DNA from: Chlorokybus atmophyticus
Taxonomy: Eukaryota; Streptophyta; Chlorokybophyceae; Chlorokybales; Chlorokybaceae
DNA: 64,000 bases
Assembly: GCA_009103225.1 (NCBI GenBank)
Contig: RHPI01000385.1
Span: 643,479 to 707,478, forward strand
Direction: 5' to 3'
Shown in pieces: positions 11,225 through 21,480 of the stretch. Position 1 is the stretch's first letter, and every line of letters starts with the position of its first letter. A program made the position numbers and the translations under genes. The notes beneath the pieces are model-generated. The model worked only from the letters and a program-made list of their open reading frames with translations. It was not told the origin of the DNA and made no database searches.

Positions 11225-12010
11225 CTAGAAAGCAATCGCCATCGTGGCGTGCTCCTCCTTGGTTGCCTCATCGTGGATCCTCTTTTGGCACTCGCGAATG
11301 AAGTGGCCCTTCATCTTGCAATAGTGACACTCTTTGTCACGTGATGGCTTCCCACCACCTGCTTTGCTCCTGCTTCGTGTGTGTTGAGAAGATGAGGCAG
11401 AAAATGCAATAGGTTCTCCACCATTCTCTATCTCCTGAACATCCAATTTGCCTTCCACAGCTAGCAGCTTAGGCACTACATCAGCAAACTTTAAAACCAC
11501 ATCTGAGGACTCCAACACAGTCACTAGCGTAGCAAAGCTCTTTCCTAAGCCAGCTAAGACTGCCCACATCACCTCCTCTTCCTTCACATCGTGGCCCACT
11601 GCTGCAAGGTCTTGCCAAAGCTCCCTTGCACGCGAGATGTACTTCTGGATTGGCTCTTTGTGCTCCATCTTCAGAAGTGTCAGCTTGCGTCTCAGCTGCA
11701 ACTTGCGCGAGTTGCTGTTGGCCTTGAAGAGGGTGTCGAAGACCTCCCACGCCTCACGTCCAGTCTTGCAATCCGCAATAAGAGGGAGATGGAAGTCTTT
11801 GACGTGCAAGCCTATCAGCGCAAAAGCTGATTGTGAGTTCTCTGTCCAGGTACCAGTGTCACCTGTTCTTGGCCGCAATGATGTGGAGGAAGTGGGATCG
11901 ACAAAACTCCAGAGCTTCTTGCGGATCAGCACCAACTTCATCTTCAGCGACCATGAAGCGTAGTTGTGCAGATCAAGGGACTCGATGGGCATCCTGTCTG
12001 TGTCAGCCAT
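11225..12010 (-). CDS. Copia-type gag polyprotein, intact
   Basis: An intact 261-aa ORF starting MADTDRMPIESLDLHNY. The N-terminal half is the DUF4219/UBN2 copia capsid fold (YASWSLKMKLVLIRKKLW, about residues 15-35; the SRARELWQDLAAVGHD region near 125-140). The C-terminus is basic and has one CCHC knuckle (C-X2-C-X4-H-X4-C, about residues 232-245). It should form the particle and bind element RNA. The ORF ends 15 residues after the knuckle with no read-through into protease, so it is a stand-alone gag. An uninterrupted frame in so decayed a region suggests recent activity or selection. Confidence 0.9.
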   Translation of the reverse strand: MADTDRMPIESLDLHNYASWSLKMKLVLIRKKLWSFVDPTSSTSLRPRTGDTGTWTENSQSAFALIGLHVKDFHLPLIADCKTGREAWEVFDTLFKANSNSRKLQLRRKLTLLKMEHKEPIQKYISRARELWQDLAAVGHDVKEEEVMWAVLAGLGKSFATLVTVLESSDVVLKFADVVPKLLAVEGKLDVQEIENGGEPIAFSASSSQHTRSRSKAGGGKPSRDKECHYCKMKGHFIRECQKRIHDEATKEEHATMAIAF

Positions 12011-12118
12011 TGCTTGCTACACAATAGTACAACTCACCCTCTCCCCAAGAACACTCTACTAGTAGGCGCCTATGCTCAACACTCTCTCTCACTAGCACAA
12101 GCGATCACACAAGCGAGT

Positions 12119-12132
12119 GTGGGCCCATAACC
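12119..12132 (-). other. Primer site matching tRNA-iMet anticodon arm (family A)
   Basis: The minus strand reads GGTTATGGGCCCAC and abuts the LTR end CTCAACA. It is perfectly complementary over 14 bases to the initiator tRNA-Met anticodon arm as remembered from plants. The same site occurs next to the family B LTR. Confidence 0.75.
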
Positions 12133-12274
12133 TGTTGAGAACTAGTGATGCGCCTAGTGTGTGTGTATTTGCCTCCTACATACAAGTGTGCACACACTAA
12201 GGACAAGTGCAGCAAGCACGCCAACTATAGAGACAATGTGCGACCCACTGTATTAAGCAGTATACAGTGTCTTA
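12133..12274 (-). repeat. Truncated 5' LTR, family A
   Basis: The first 142 plus-strand bases of the LTR are nearly identical to 10,184-10,326. The copy stops at GTGTCTTATA, where recombinase-element sequence begins. Confidence 0.8.
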
Positions 12275-13081
12275 TACGGCCATACATGCTGCGCATACCA
12301 TGGCAGGCCAGGCCTCTCCCATTGCGCATGCACTTGTTGCTGTTGTGCGTGAGGCCGCTGCCAGGCTGCTCCCATTGAACTTGCGGAAGAAGGACGCCTA
12401 CGTGCCTGAGCTCTTGCAAGCCATGGTCTCGCACTTTGCTCGCAACGGGTGGGACTTGGTGGCCAGGTTGCAAACGATGACGGTGCTGTTGAGGTTTGTA
12501 GGTATGATGCGGTATTCCGACCACGCGGAGGACATTGTCCTTCGCCCAGGCCGCATGGATCTCGTCATCCCGCGCAGCAAAACCGATCAACACGGTGTGG
12601 GCGCCACAGTGCACATAGCTGCTGTGGGCGGTGATTTGTGCCCTGTGATGCACACCAAAAAGTTGTTATTTACCTCGGGATATTGGCACGCGGGCCCGGG
12701 CAAGTTGCTGCGCTCCATAATACAAGCGGGGGGAACGTGCGTCATATGCAATACCGTGGTACCATATGGCACCATCCTTGGTTGGGAGAAGGCAGCCATT
12801 AAGGCGGTAGAGGAGGACCCCACGCGCTTTGGCACACACTCTGCTCATTCGGGAGCTGCGACCCAAGCCATGAAGGCTGGTGTGCCCCAACACCTGTGGC
12901 AGCCATTGGGCGTTGGAAGTTTGCCACTGCAGCTGAGGGCTATGTGCGCACAGCGTTGCCTGAGTTGCACACACTGACGAGGAGCCTCAGCTTGGGTGGT
13001 ACGTGCTCTCACTGTTTTTATCCATCTATCGACCCATAGCGGCCCCCCAGCATAAGCTGTGTGTCGCATATAACTCGTGTG
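12275..13081 (+). pseudogene. Tyrosine recombinase fragment of a DIRS/Ngaro-like element
   Basis: The open frame 12,267-12,977 encodes the C-terminal two thirds of a tyrosine recombinase, collinear with the copy at 16,477-17,320. Visible pieces are MVSHFARNGWDLVARLQT, the first catalytic arginine region (FVGMMRYSDHAEDIVL), VIPRSKTDQHGVGATVHI, the second box (THSAHSGAATQAMKAGVP) and the start of the third box (LGVGSLPLQ). A frameshift destroys the GRWKS...Y segment. After the stop come the family repeat GACCCATAGCGGCCCCCC and AGCTGTGTGTCGCATATAAC, ending at 13,081. The fragment lies inside family A LTR sequence. Confidence 0.8.
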
Positions 13082-13461
13082 ACCTTGAAGTGTTGCAGTG
13101 CGTGAAGTACTTGCAGGGCGTGCGGAGAGCGCATGGGAGATGCCTAGTCAACATCATGATATTCAAGTGTGATGCTTGAACATGGATAGGAGAGGAGTTG
13201 CTTAGCGCGAGAAGCGTGGAGGTTACACTTTGCGAGCATGGTATCGTGCTAAAATTATACTATACGCGAGCGAGCTGTTTGCGGAGATGATGACAAACAT
13301 TGGCAGCGAGCAGCTTCAAGTTGGTGCTAGCATCATGTGGTGGGGCAAGAAGTTCCAGGTTAACTTCAAGGCAATGAAGGCGTGGGAGCTTGCGCATGCT
13401 GATGTGTAGATGCGAGCAACAAGCTGCCTGCGCGGGAGTGTTGAAGGTTAAGCAAATGAGG
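13082..13461 (+). pseudogene. Plus-strand copia pol C-terminus and LTR start
   Basis: A degenerate copia RNase H-like region ends in a purine tract (CTGCGCGGGAG at about 13,426-13,438) followed by TGTTGAAGG, the expected start of an LTR. It then fuses with the opposite-orientation family B LTR at about 13,462. It is a head-on junction of two elements. Confidence 0.5.
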
Positions 13462-13754
13462 TTAATGAGATTGCACAATAACAACAATGCACACGCACAA
13501 GTGCGGCGCTAGCAAGTAGAGCAAGGTGGATCTTACTGTATTGCACAACATACAGTGTCTTATATAATACACTTGTGAGTGCTAGTAAACACTAGTCAAC
13601 TCTAGTCAAAGTCAAAGTGACCGGTCAAAGTAAAAGTCAAAGTCCACGGTCAAAGTCAATGTTGACCTTAGTGACCTGCGATTGGCAGTTGAACTGTTAC
13701 GGCAAAGGTGAATGTAGAAGTTTAGCTAAGGCGCTCAACAAAGTATCTGTAACA
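13462..13754 (-). repeat. 3' LTR, family B
   Basis: It matches the two outer parts of the LTR at 8,887-9,465. Its plus-strand right end is TATCTGTAACA, followed by CTCCCATGCGAG, the purine tract of the element on its right. The left end is blurred by fusion with another fragment. Confidence 0.7.
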
Positions 13755-15945
13755 CTCCCATGCGAGCATCCTTAGCCTTCAACTTTGAGCTCCATGCAAC
13801 ATGTCTGAAACTTGGTAGGGGGTAGTGGCTTGGTCATGCAATCCGCGAGCATGTTCTTCGTGCTGCAATATTTGAATTTCAATTTACCTCGTGCAACTCT
13901 TTCCTTCACCAAGTGGTGCATGATGTCAATAAACATCGACTTGGCGAATGAGATGGGGTGCATGCTCTAACTCGAGCGCTCCTTGGTTGTCACATAATGC
14001 AGTGCGGACCCAAGGTCAGTGACGAAGCTATGAAGCCATAGTGCTTCCTTCACTGCAGATGAAGCCGCCATGTACTCGGCCTCTGTAGTGGATGCAGCAA
14101 TAGTAAGTTGTAGACGGCTTATTCAGCTAATGACGCCTCCTCCCATAAAAAAAGTGTGACCTGTGGTAGACCTCCTCGTGTCGAGGTTTTCGGCATACTC
14201 TGCGTCACAGTAGCCATGTAATGTGATGTCCTTCTTTCTCCTAAAGATGATACCCACGTTTTGTGTGCTTTCGACATAACGAGGAACTCCTTTCGCCGCC
14301 TTTCAATGCTGCACGGTGCATGCTGACATGTGTCTCGCTAAGACTCCCACGGCTTGTGCGACGTCAGGTCTCGTAGTAACGGATAAATAGATGAGGCCCA
14401 GCGAGCTCACCGTAAGGGTGGATAGCTGTATCCAGCACAAACGTAGTGTCCCGTGCCTTAATCAGCTGAACTCTCACACTCAGAGATGTCATCTAGCCCT
14501 TTGCATCCTGCATGTTGAACTTCTTGAGCAAGTCAAGTACCATTTGATTCTGAAGTAATGTTGACGATCTTTGCAACTCCGTCCCTGGTGATATCAATGC
14601 CGAGAAACAAGTGTGCATCTCCAAGAGCTTGAACGTTAAATGAAGACGTCAGTGTCACCCCGATTTGCTGTGCTGAAGCGCTTGTCGATGCCAAGATAAT
14701 GTCGTCCATGTACACCAGCAGCCAGACCTATCCATCTTCATGAATGAAGAGCCCCGAGTCTGATGTAGACTGTTGTACGCCCATCTTCTCCAGCTCTTTG
14801 TTGAGCCGAATGTGCCAAACTCGCGGGGCTTGCCTAAGCCCATGTAAAGCTTTGTGCAGCAAGCATGCCTTACCCGAGTCTCCCTCCTCGTACCCTCGTG
14901 CCCTCGTACCCTTGAGGCTGCTGCACGAAATATGCTCATCCGACTATCCACTGAGAAAGGCAGTCTTCACATCAAGGTGGTCGGCTCCAAGTCCTCCACA
15001 CCAACCTTGGAGAGTAGTGCCATGAAGGTTGTGCATTTGCTAGCAGGTGCAAAATCCTCGTTGCAATCTCCCTCCTGTTAAAAGAAGCCCTTTGCTACAA
15101 GTCGCGCCTTGCAGCGGTTAATGTTGCCCTTGCCGTCATGCTTGATATTATACACCCACTTGACAGGTATAGGCTTGACGCCTTGTGGAACCTGCTTGAG
15201 TACTCAAGTCTTGTTGGCGTGTAGCGAATCAATCTTCTCATCCATGGCCTTGCGCCACAACTCTATATCTGAAGCTGTGTGGGCCTCATGACAGGTGGTC
15301 GGTATTCTCAAGCGCTTAAAAATCGACGACGCTGCGTAAAGTGTAGTGGCAATATGTGTCTCACAGGGTAGCGCCTATCTGACTGTTCCGTGGGCGCTTC
15401 CTTCTCCTCAAGGTGTGGTGCAATACCAGGAACAACCTCTTCAGGAATGACCTCCTCATGAACAACCATGTTCATAAGTGCAATGCTAACCTCAGGCTCT
15501 GCAATGTCATTCTCCGCAGGTTTTGAAGGTGTTGTTGACATTGGAACTGTTTTCTCGTCAAAAATAATATGCCTTCGAACCACAATCTCGCCCTTGTATA
15601 AGATCATATATGCCTTGGAGTTGGGCTCGTATCCAATGAAGACACCTGTCTCCCTCACATTCTCGAGCTTTCTCCTTAGGCTTAGGAATGTGTGGATACG
15701 CCTTAGCTCCAAACACACGCATGTGCATTGTCAGGCTTCTAACCATAGAACAACTCCCACGGGGTCTTGGCTTTGTTGCTCGTAGGTAACCTGTTGCGAA
15801 TGTAACTGATCGTGACATACGCCTTAGCCCATAAGGCTTTGTCAAGCTCTGCATTAGTAAGCATGGCACGCACACGCTCCACAAGTGTGCGGTTGAGGCG
15901 CTCGGCAGCACTGTTTTGCTCAGGTGTGTAAGGTGCCGTGAAACT
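13755..15945 (-). pseudogene. Copia family B pol remnant (integrase - RT - RNase H)
   Basis: On the minus strand the order is integrase C-terminal core (FTAPYTPEQNSAAERLNRT, 15,739-15,993), its downstream region (VFIGYEPNSKAYMIL, 15,308-15,911 in two frames), reverse transcriptase (ACCTKLYMGL about 14,655-14,951, then MYMDDIILAS at 14,533-14,715, an intact YMDD box) and the RNase H end (KNMLADCMTKPLPPTKF at 13,772-13,963). The order integrase before RT marks Ty1/copia. Many stops and frameshifts make it a pseudogene. The upstream half, including the integrase catalytic core, was cut off at 15,945. Confidence 0.9.
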
Positions 15946-16002
15946 CACACATGAGTTATATGCGACACACAGCTCATGCTGGGGGGTCGTCATGGGTCGA
16001 TA
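15946..16002 (-). repeat. Outer copy of the terminal repeat of the recombinase element
   Basis: The minus strand reads TATCGACCCATGACGACCCC then AGCATGAGCTGTGTGTCGC and ATATAAC. The same word occurs at 16,434-16,490 and at three other places in the window, so it marks element ends. Confidence 0.7.
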
Positions 16003-16433
16003 GCATGGTGGCTATGCCCAGCACCCAAGTGCATTACAATACAAATGTACAAGTGTACAGATACAGGCTGATCTATACACAAGTCTGCACTAGGGCACTA
16101 GGCTACAACAACGGGAATTACTTCTTCACACCAAGTACGAAAGTCGCGCGCTTTTTCAATCTTCGACTTGTTGATGGCGCCACTGCTGCCGACGCGGAGG
16201 TTGAAGCTTGGGAAGCATGTACACCTGCAAAGCATACCACCCTCGCCAAGGATGGCGCCGCCGCGCTAGGGTTTCATCGATTAAATAAGAAGCTTGTGAC
16301 TTACAACTCACATCTGGTGAGTGCTTGTGCCCCCAAGTGCCCAAGGCAATAGGGGCACAAGAGTCTCATAACCCATTAGCGAGTTCTTGAGTTCATGGGC
16401 GCGCGTTTCATGCGCTTCATAAACATATATAAT

Positions 16434-16490
16434 TCACACACGTTATATGCGACACACAGCTTATGCGGGGGGGTCACTATGGGTCGATAG
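16434..16490 (-). repeat. Inner copy of the terminal repeat of the recombinase element
   Basis: A direct repeat of 15,946-16,002, lying just after the recombinase stop. Inner and outer copies separated by a few hundred bases resemble the split direct repeats (B1-A2-B2) of Ngaro elements. Confidence 0.65.
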
Positions 16491-17435
16491 ATGGATAAAA
16501 ACAGTGAGAGCACGTACCACCCAAGCCGAGGCTCCTCGTCAGTGTGTGCAATTCAGGCAACGCTGCGCGCACATAGCCCTCAGCTGCAGTGGCAGACTTC
16601 CAACGCCCAAACTGCTGCCACAGATGTTGGGGCACACCAGCCTGCGCGGCTTGGGTCGCAGCTCCCGAATGAGCAGAGTGTGTGCAAAAATGCGTGGGGT
16701 CCTTCCCTGCCGCTTTAATGGCTGCCTTCTCCCAACGAAGGATAGTGCCGTATGGCACCACAGTGTTGCGTATGACGCACGTTGCCCCCGCTCGGATAAT
16801 GGAGCGCGGCAACTTGCATGAGCCCGCATGCCGATAACCCGAGGCAATTAAAACTTCTCGGTGTGCATCACCGGGCATAAGTCACCGCCCACAACAGCTA
16901 TGTGCACTGTGGCGCCCACACCGTGTTGATCGGTTTTGCTGCGCGGGATGACGAGATCCATACGGCCTGGGCAAAAACTAATGTCCTGCGCGTTGACCTT
17001 CGCCAGGTTAGAATACCGCATCATACCCGCAAATTTCAGCAACGCCGTCACCGTTTGCAACCTGGCCACCAAGTCCCACCCGTCGCGAGCAAAGTGCGAG
17101 ACCTTGGCTCGCAGGAGCTCAGGCGTGTAGGCGTCCTTTTTCCGTGTGTTTATTGGCAGCAGCCTGGCAGCGGCCTCACGAACCACCGCAACAAGTGCAT
17201 GCGCAGTGGGAGAGGCCTGGCCTGCCATGGCATGCGCAGCATATATGGCCGAAGAGGCATGTTTCGCAGGTGCCGGGGTGGTTGAATCCACCGACATCTT
17301 GTTCAAAATCAAGGCCACTGTGCCAGGGTTTGCTGGCAGGGCAGCCCAACCACGAGGCGTGCAAAACTCCACAAAGCGATGCCAGTAGCCCTCATGGCCC
17401 CGCAGGGTGCTAGTAGCACGTGACGCCGCTGCCAC
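16477..17435 (-). pseudogene. Tyrosine recombinase of the DIRS/Ngaro-like element
   Basis: Two overlapping frames (17,435-16,848 and 16,878-16,477) join by one frameshift near 16,855. The N-terminal DNA-binding domain includes RGHEGYWHRFVEFCTPRGW and HAMAGQASPTAHALVAVV. The catalytic domain shows LLKFAGMMRYSNL (first arginine), IPRSKTDQHG (beta region), THSAHSGAATQAAQAGVP (second box) and FGRWKSATAAEGYV with the nucleophilic tyrosine. The second box normally reads H-x-x-R; here the arginine position holds histidine, as also in the fragment at 12,835. The enzyme would have inserted a circular cDNA. The frameshift says it is inactive. Confidence 0.85.
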
Positions 17436-17537
17436 TGCTGGGTATAAGGTGCGCAGGCGCTCAATCTCGTAGTCTCTGGGGACGTTGGGTACGAGCGACT
17501 GTAAGCTTCGCTCAATAGCAGCTGCACATAGCCCGTG

Positions 17538-19204
17538 TCAATGGCCAGGACGCAAGTCAATCCGCAATGCCCGCATACGACTGTTGGGCAAGCCCCCTTG
17601 AAGTTCCGTGACTTGCGGGCTGGGCCACAAGCAGGCTGGGCCTCCGAGCAGGCTCACAACGTCTGTGACAAATGGTGCCCACACGCCGCCAGGGCAGAGC
17701 ACGGGCCACCAAGTTTGGGTTGTCCACTCAGGCACAATGAGGCACATGCGAGCCTTGCATTCGCGGGCATGGCGCAGAACAGCGCAACACGGTGTGGTGG
17801 GGGATGGCACCAGTTGTTGCAACCACTCGAGTCTCAGTGAAAGGCATTGCCGGATGAGCCCGGACATGGCAACACCGAGTTGAAGGCCACACAGACGGTG
17901 TTGGCATCCGTGGCGAAGCGGTCCACATCCGAGGGGCCCCACTTGCGAGTGAGCAAGCAAACCCATGGGGTTTGCAAGGTCCAACCGTTCCAATTCGGTG
18001 CTTTGGAGAGCGCGTCCGCCTCCTCATTGAATTCACGTGGTAACCACTCCACATGCAAGCGGATGCAATGCCGGTGGCAATGTAAGAAAGTACGGCATGC
18101 CACTTGCTGCAAGTGTCCGACCTCACTGCCCCCTTTGCGCATAATGTAGTACACATTGCGGACATCGCTATAGCACAGCACCGTGCGTCCATGTAGCTCC
18201 TCCTCGACAGTGAGCAGGGCACGCTCAAGTCCCAATAACTCGCGATATGTTGATGAAGTCAAGCACTCATCAGGTGTACATGTGCCCTTCGCCACGGGGG
18301 TAGCTGTGCCATGGTGCACTAATCCCTAGCCAGTGCCGCTAGCATCCATAAATTGCACTATGTCCGGCTGCACAGTAGGCCAATTGGGTGCTACGTTAAG
18401 CTCCTTGAAGTGGTCTCTCAGCCACGATAACTGCGTGATCTCAGGTTGGCGTAGCACCATGTGAGAGCTCCATGAGCGGCGGGTCTCAACCAAGCGGCGT
18501 GTATGCCAAGTCATGAGTTTGACGGCAGGGCCCAACACCATGAACATAGATTGCAGCTTGCCACAGATGCAGGCCAGCAACTTCACTGGCACATGGCGCC
18601 TATCACCAAATGCGCGTTGCAAGTCTCTAAGCAAACCATCGCGCTCCTTGCCGGGGACATGAACAGTGCCAGCGTGTGTATCCCACACAAAATCAAGGAA
18701 GATGATAACTCTGCTCGGCACGATCTGCGCCTTGGTATTGATCACCAGCCGGCACCATGCTGCGTCTACTTGCACAATGGACAGGGTGGAGGCATGCTCC
18801 GCCTTGGAGCGAGCAGCAAATAGGAAGTCATCAATGTATGGCAATACGCGAATGCCCTGCACACGCCAACGGCGCACCAATTGCTTCATAATCTTTGTGA
18901 ACACGAAACAAGCCGTGCTCAACCCAAATGGCAACGAGCAAAAGTTGAACACTTTGCCCGTAATCAAGAACCCCAAGTAGCCCTAAAAGGCGGGGTGGAT
19001 GTCCACATGATGATAGCCGAACTTGAAGTCCGTAGAGAACAACCAGTCCTCAGGTTGTAGCAAGTCCGGGATGCTGCGTACATCCTCATACTTGCACGGC
19101 GTGTTCACCATATAGGAGTTGACATAGCGCAAGTCCATAATGAGGCGCAACTTGCGGTCATCGTCGACCACATTGAGTGGGCTCACCAGGAGGGGGGGTG
19201 TCAA
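17538..19204 (-). pseudogene. Reverse transcriptase - RNase H of the DIRS/Ngaro-like element
   Basis: Pieces run from the N-terminal side at 19,204. RT fingers are RLIMDLRYVNSYMV and FSTDFKFGYHHVDI. After a stop near 18,980 come FCSLPFGLSTACFVFTKIMK and the catalytic LPYIDDFLFAA (18,326-18,976). After a second break comes RNase H (YRELLGLERAL, VLCYSDVRNVYYIM, HVEWLPREFNEEADALSK; 17,834-18,319). The region typical of DIRS pol C-termini (PEWTTQTWWPVL) is at 17,538-17,993. The YIDD motif is intact but stops and frameshifts disable the protein. Confidence 0.85.
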
Positions 19205-20066
19205 ACACTCTTATGCGGCCCCACTATGCACTATGTTGGTAATGGCAGCTGCAGTGAAGTCCGCAAACTCATGCACACCCTTATGATTAGTAAATGCCCA
19301 TTCGGGGGGTGGGTCAGCCGCCCATGGTAGCTTGTACCCGTACTCCACCCATGAGAGCACCATAGTAGACTCACAGCATTAATGCCATGCTGGCAGGGCA
19401 TTACGCAATTGATGACGCATGTAAGGCCCTTCAACGGTGAGGTTGGTAGGGACGCGAGCAAACTCATGGTGATTCATCCAGTCGTGAACAAGGTCCTCCT
19501 CTGTGCTAGTGTAGGCTATTGCACATGACCACAAAGTGTCCTCAACAACGGAGCTCAGCCAGAGCCTCAACGGCATGACGACCGTAAATGGCTACAACTT
19601 GTGCAAATAGTGTCCAAATTGGGTCCCGTTTTGCTCGGCACGACGCTATTAGCCTCATTGTAATGGTCATAACATGTCGTCATTATGGTACCTCTTCGTG
19701 ATGTCTGCAACTTGCTGTGTAACACATTCGATACCGCCTGGCACAAAGTCATTTAACGACATCAAGTGTACTAGAAAAGTTGGTGCGTTTTTGCGCACCG
19801 CACATGTTACTTGCAATGCAGTGAGTAGCGCAGGGTCAAGGTGCTTGTGCTGCAAGTTATGCGACCCCTTCACAGACAATGTTACACGCTTACAACCTCA
19901 TTTTACTGTGCACAAGCGTGCGCAAGTATATTATGTCATTTGAACATTTATTTGCCATTTCTGTCTTGATACCATATTAACACCCGATATGTCAATGGTT
20001 ATTGCTATGAGAATCACATTGGCATAATAGTCACCAATTTTTACATTTGTTTCATTTCCCCTTTCA
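19205..20066 (-). mobile_element. Decayed gag-pol linker of the DIRS/Ngaro-like element
   Basis: The frames 19,231-19,576 and 19,567-19,879 are short and broken. No protease motif is visible. It is assigned to the element by position between the gag and RT segments. Confidence 0.45.
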
Positions 20067-21474
20067 CTAACAACGCGCCCCCGCACCGGCAGGTGAAAAT
20101 GCTAAGGGTTTACACGCTATTTTGTAGTGCACAACCCATTGTTCCTCAACGAAATTGTGTGTTGCATTAGTATCAATCGAGAAGAAATTGGTTACACCCT
20201 GCATTGTGGCAATGAATATCCACAACGCAGGTACCCGTTTTTGATATGTAGCCAAGAGTCCGTGACTAATGCGAGGGTTGATCAATATTGCCGACAACCG
20301 CACTTTCCATGTTTCACACTTGCCAAATTGCTTTAACAGCCCCCCCACAAAGTATGCATTTACCATGGGCCATAGTACTTGAGCATCTTCACCACCATTC
20401 TCAAGGTTTTGTAGATATTTTGCAACTCGATCAATGCATGCAACACATTGGTAAGCATGTTGAATTCCACATGTACCAGCGCACACAAGCAATCCATTCC
20501 GCTTTTTCAACATCAAAGAGTGGCAACTTGTCATGTGCTTGCCATGCATGTGTCATTACATGCGCTTGGGACAGATTATTAAATCAGCTTGCTGCTTGCA
20601 TTTCAAGCAATTGGCTATCAATCGCAGCTACATCAGTCACGGCGTAACCTATTCAACCTTCTTGGCCTTGCCCTTTTTGGTGGGGCAGTTCTTCGCAATG
20701 CGGCCCGGCTAATGATAGCCGTAGCAAGTGCGAGCCACAGCAGGTATAGCACCATCAGCAGATGTGCCATTGGGATGAGGCGTGAATGTCGTCGCCTTCT
20801 TTGCCGTGTGCACACTCGGTTGAGGGTAACGCTCCTCCCACCCTCTGCGGCTTGGCCGCAGCTGCCACATGTGCCTTCTCCTGCACCGCTGTGTCATCAC
20901 TGTACAGACACACGCTCAACTTCTGCAAGTTGGCCAAGTCCTCAGGAACCCAAGGAAGTCCCGATGCCATGTTGTACTAATGCTTTGAGAATTTCGCCAC
21001 CAAGTTGGCAAAAACGTCAAACGCCATGCGCTTCCCTTCGTATAAAAGTGGCTTATCATATATAGTCATAAGAGCAGCCACTCTTGAACTACCTCGCGCG
21101 AGTGGCGGAATGTTGTTCAATAAATCATGCTGAAGCATGCGGATCACCATTACCTTGCTTGTGCGAGGGAGTGTGGCAAAGACTGTCTTATAGCCATCAC
21201 GAACTTTCTGCGCCCATGCATCCCACGGTTTTTGATGAAGCTGAGGGTGGGCAGCAAGCAAAGCCTTACGCTCTGAGAAATACTTCTGAATGGCCCCGTC
21301 AATGACAATCTGAGTGTCCACTGCTCCACCTTGAGAAGAGTGGTTGAGAGAAGCATTGCTCTTCTGCATGCCTTCTTCTTCCTTGTCACTGCCAGTAAGC
21401 TTATGGCTTTCACTTGAGTCCTTCACTTCCTCATCATTAGATGGCTTGTATGATGTTTACTTCTCAGCCATAGA
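20067..21474 (-). pseudogene. Gag-like protein of the DIRS/Ngaro-like element
   Basis: A candidate start ATGGCTGAGAAG at 21,474 is followed at once by a stop. The frame then gives an acidic N-terminus and a helical capsid-like segment (FSERKALLAAHPQLHQKPWD, LLNNIPPLARGSSRVAALM; 20,977-21,426). After a frameshift it gives GLPWVPEDLANLQKL and, at about 20,650-20,730, a zinc knuckle relic CYGYH-stop-PGRIAKNCPTKKGK in which one cysteine became tyrosine and one residue a stop. The C-terminal frame (20,067-20,549) is unassigned. It is broken in at least three places. Confidence 0.65.
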
Positions 21475-21480
21475 AGGATA

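Larger units (their letters stand above)
10184..12274 (-). mobile_element. Gag-only LTR retrotransposon (TR-GAG type)
   Basis: In element order it contains the 5' LTR (12,274-12,133, its outer part lost to a later insertion), the primer site (12,132-12,119), a 5' leader, one gag ORF (12,010-11,225), about 640 bases of non-coding sequence ending in a purine tract, and a 3' LTR (10,581-10,184). No pol is present. The plus-strand copy at 1-1,469 has the same gag-to-LTR spacing, so the lack of pol is a family property and not a private deletion. Such elements need enzymes supplied by an autonomous relative. Confidence 0.8.
15946..21480 (-). mobile_element. DIRS/Ngaro-like tyrosine-recombinase retrotransposon
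   Basis: In element order it contains gag with a degraded zinc knuckle (21,474-20,067), a linker region, reverse transcriptase and RNase H (19,204-17,538), tyrosine recombinase (17,435-16,477), then a non-coding 3' end with two copies of one repeat about 490 bases apart (16,490-16,434 and 16,002-15,946). There is no integrase and no LTR. This is the layout of DIRS-superfamily elements, which insert through a recombinase. It landed in a copia integrase gene. The 5' terminus beyond 21,480 was not identified. Confidence 0.8.
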
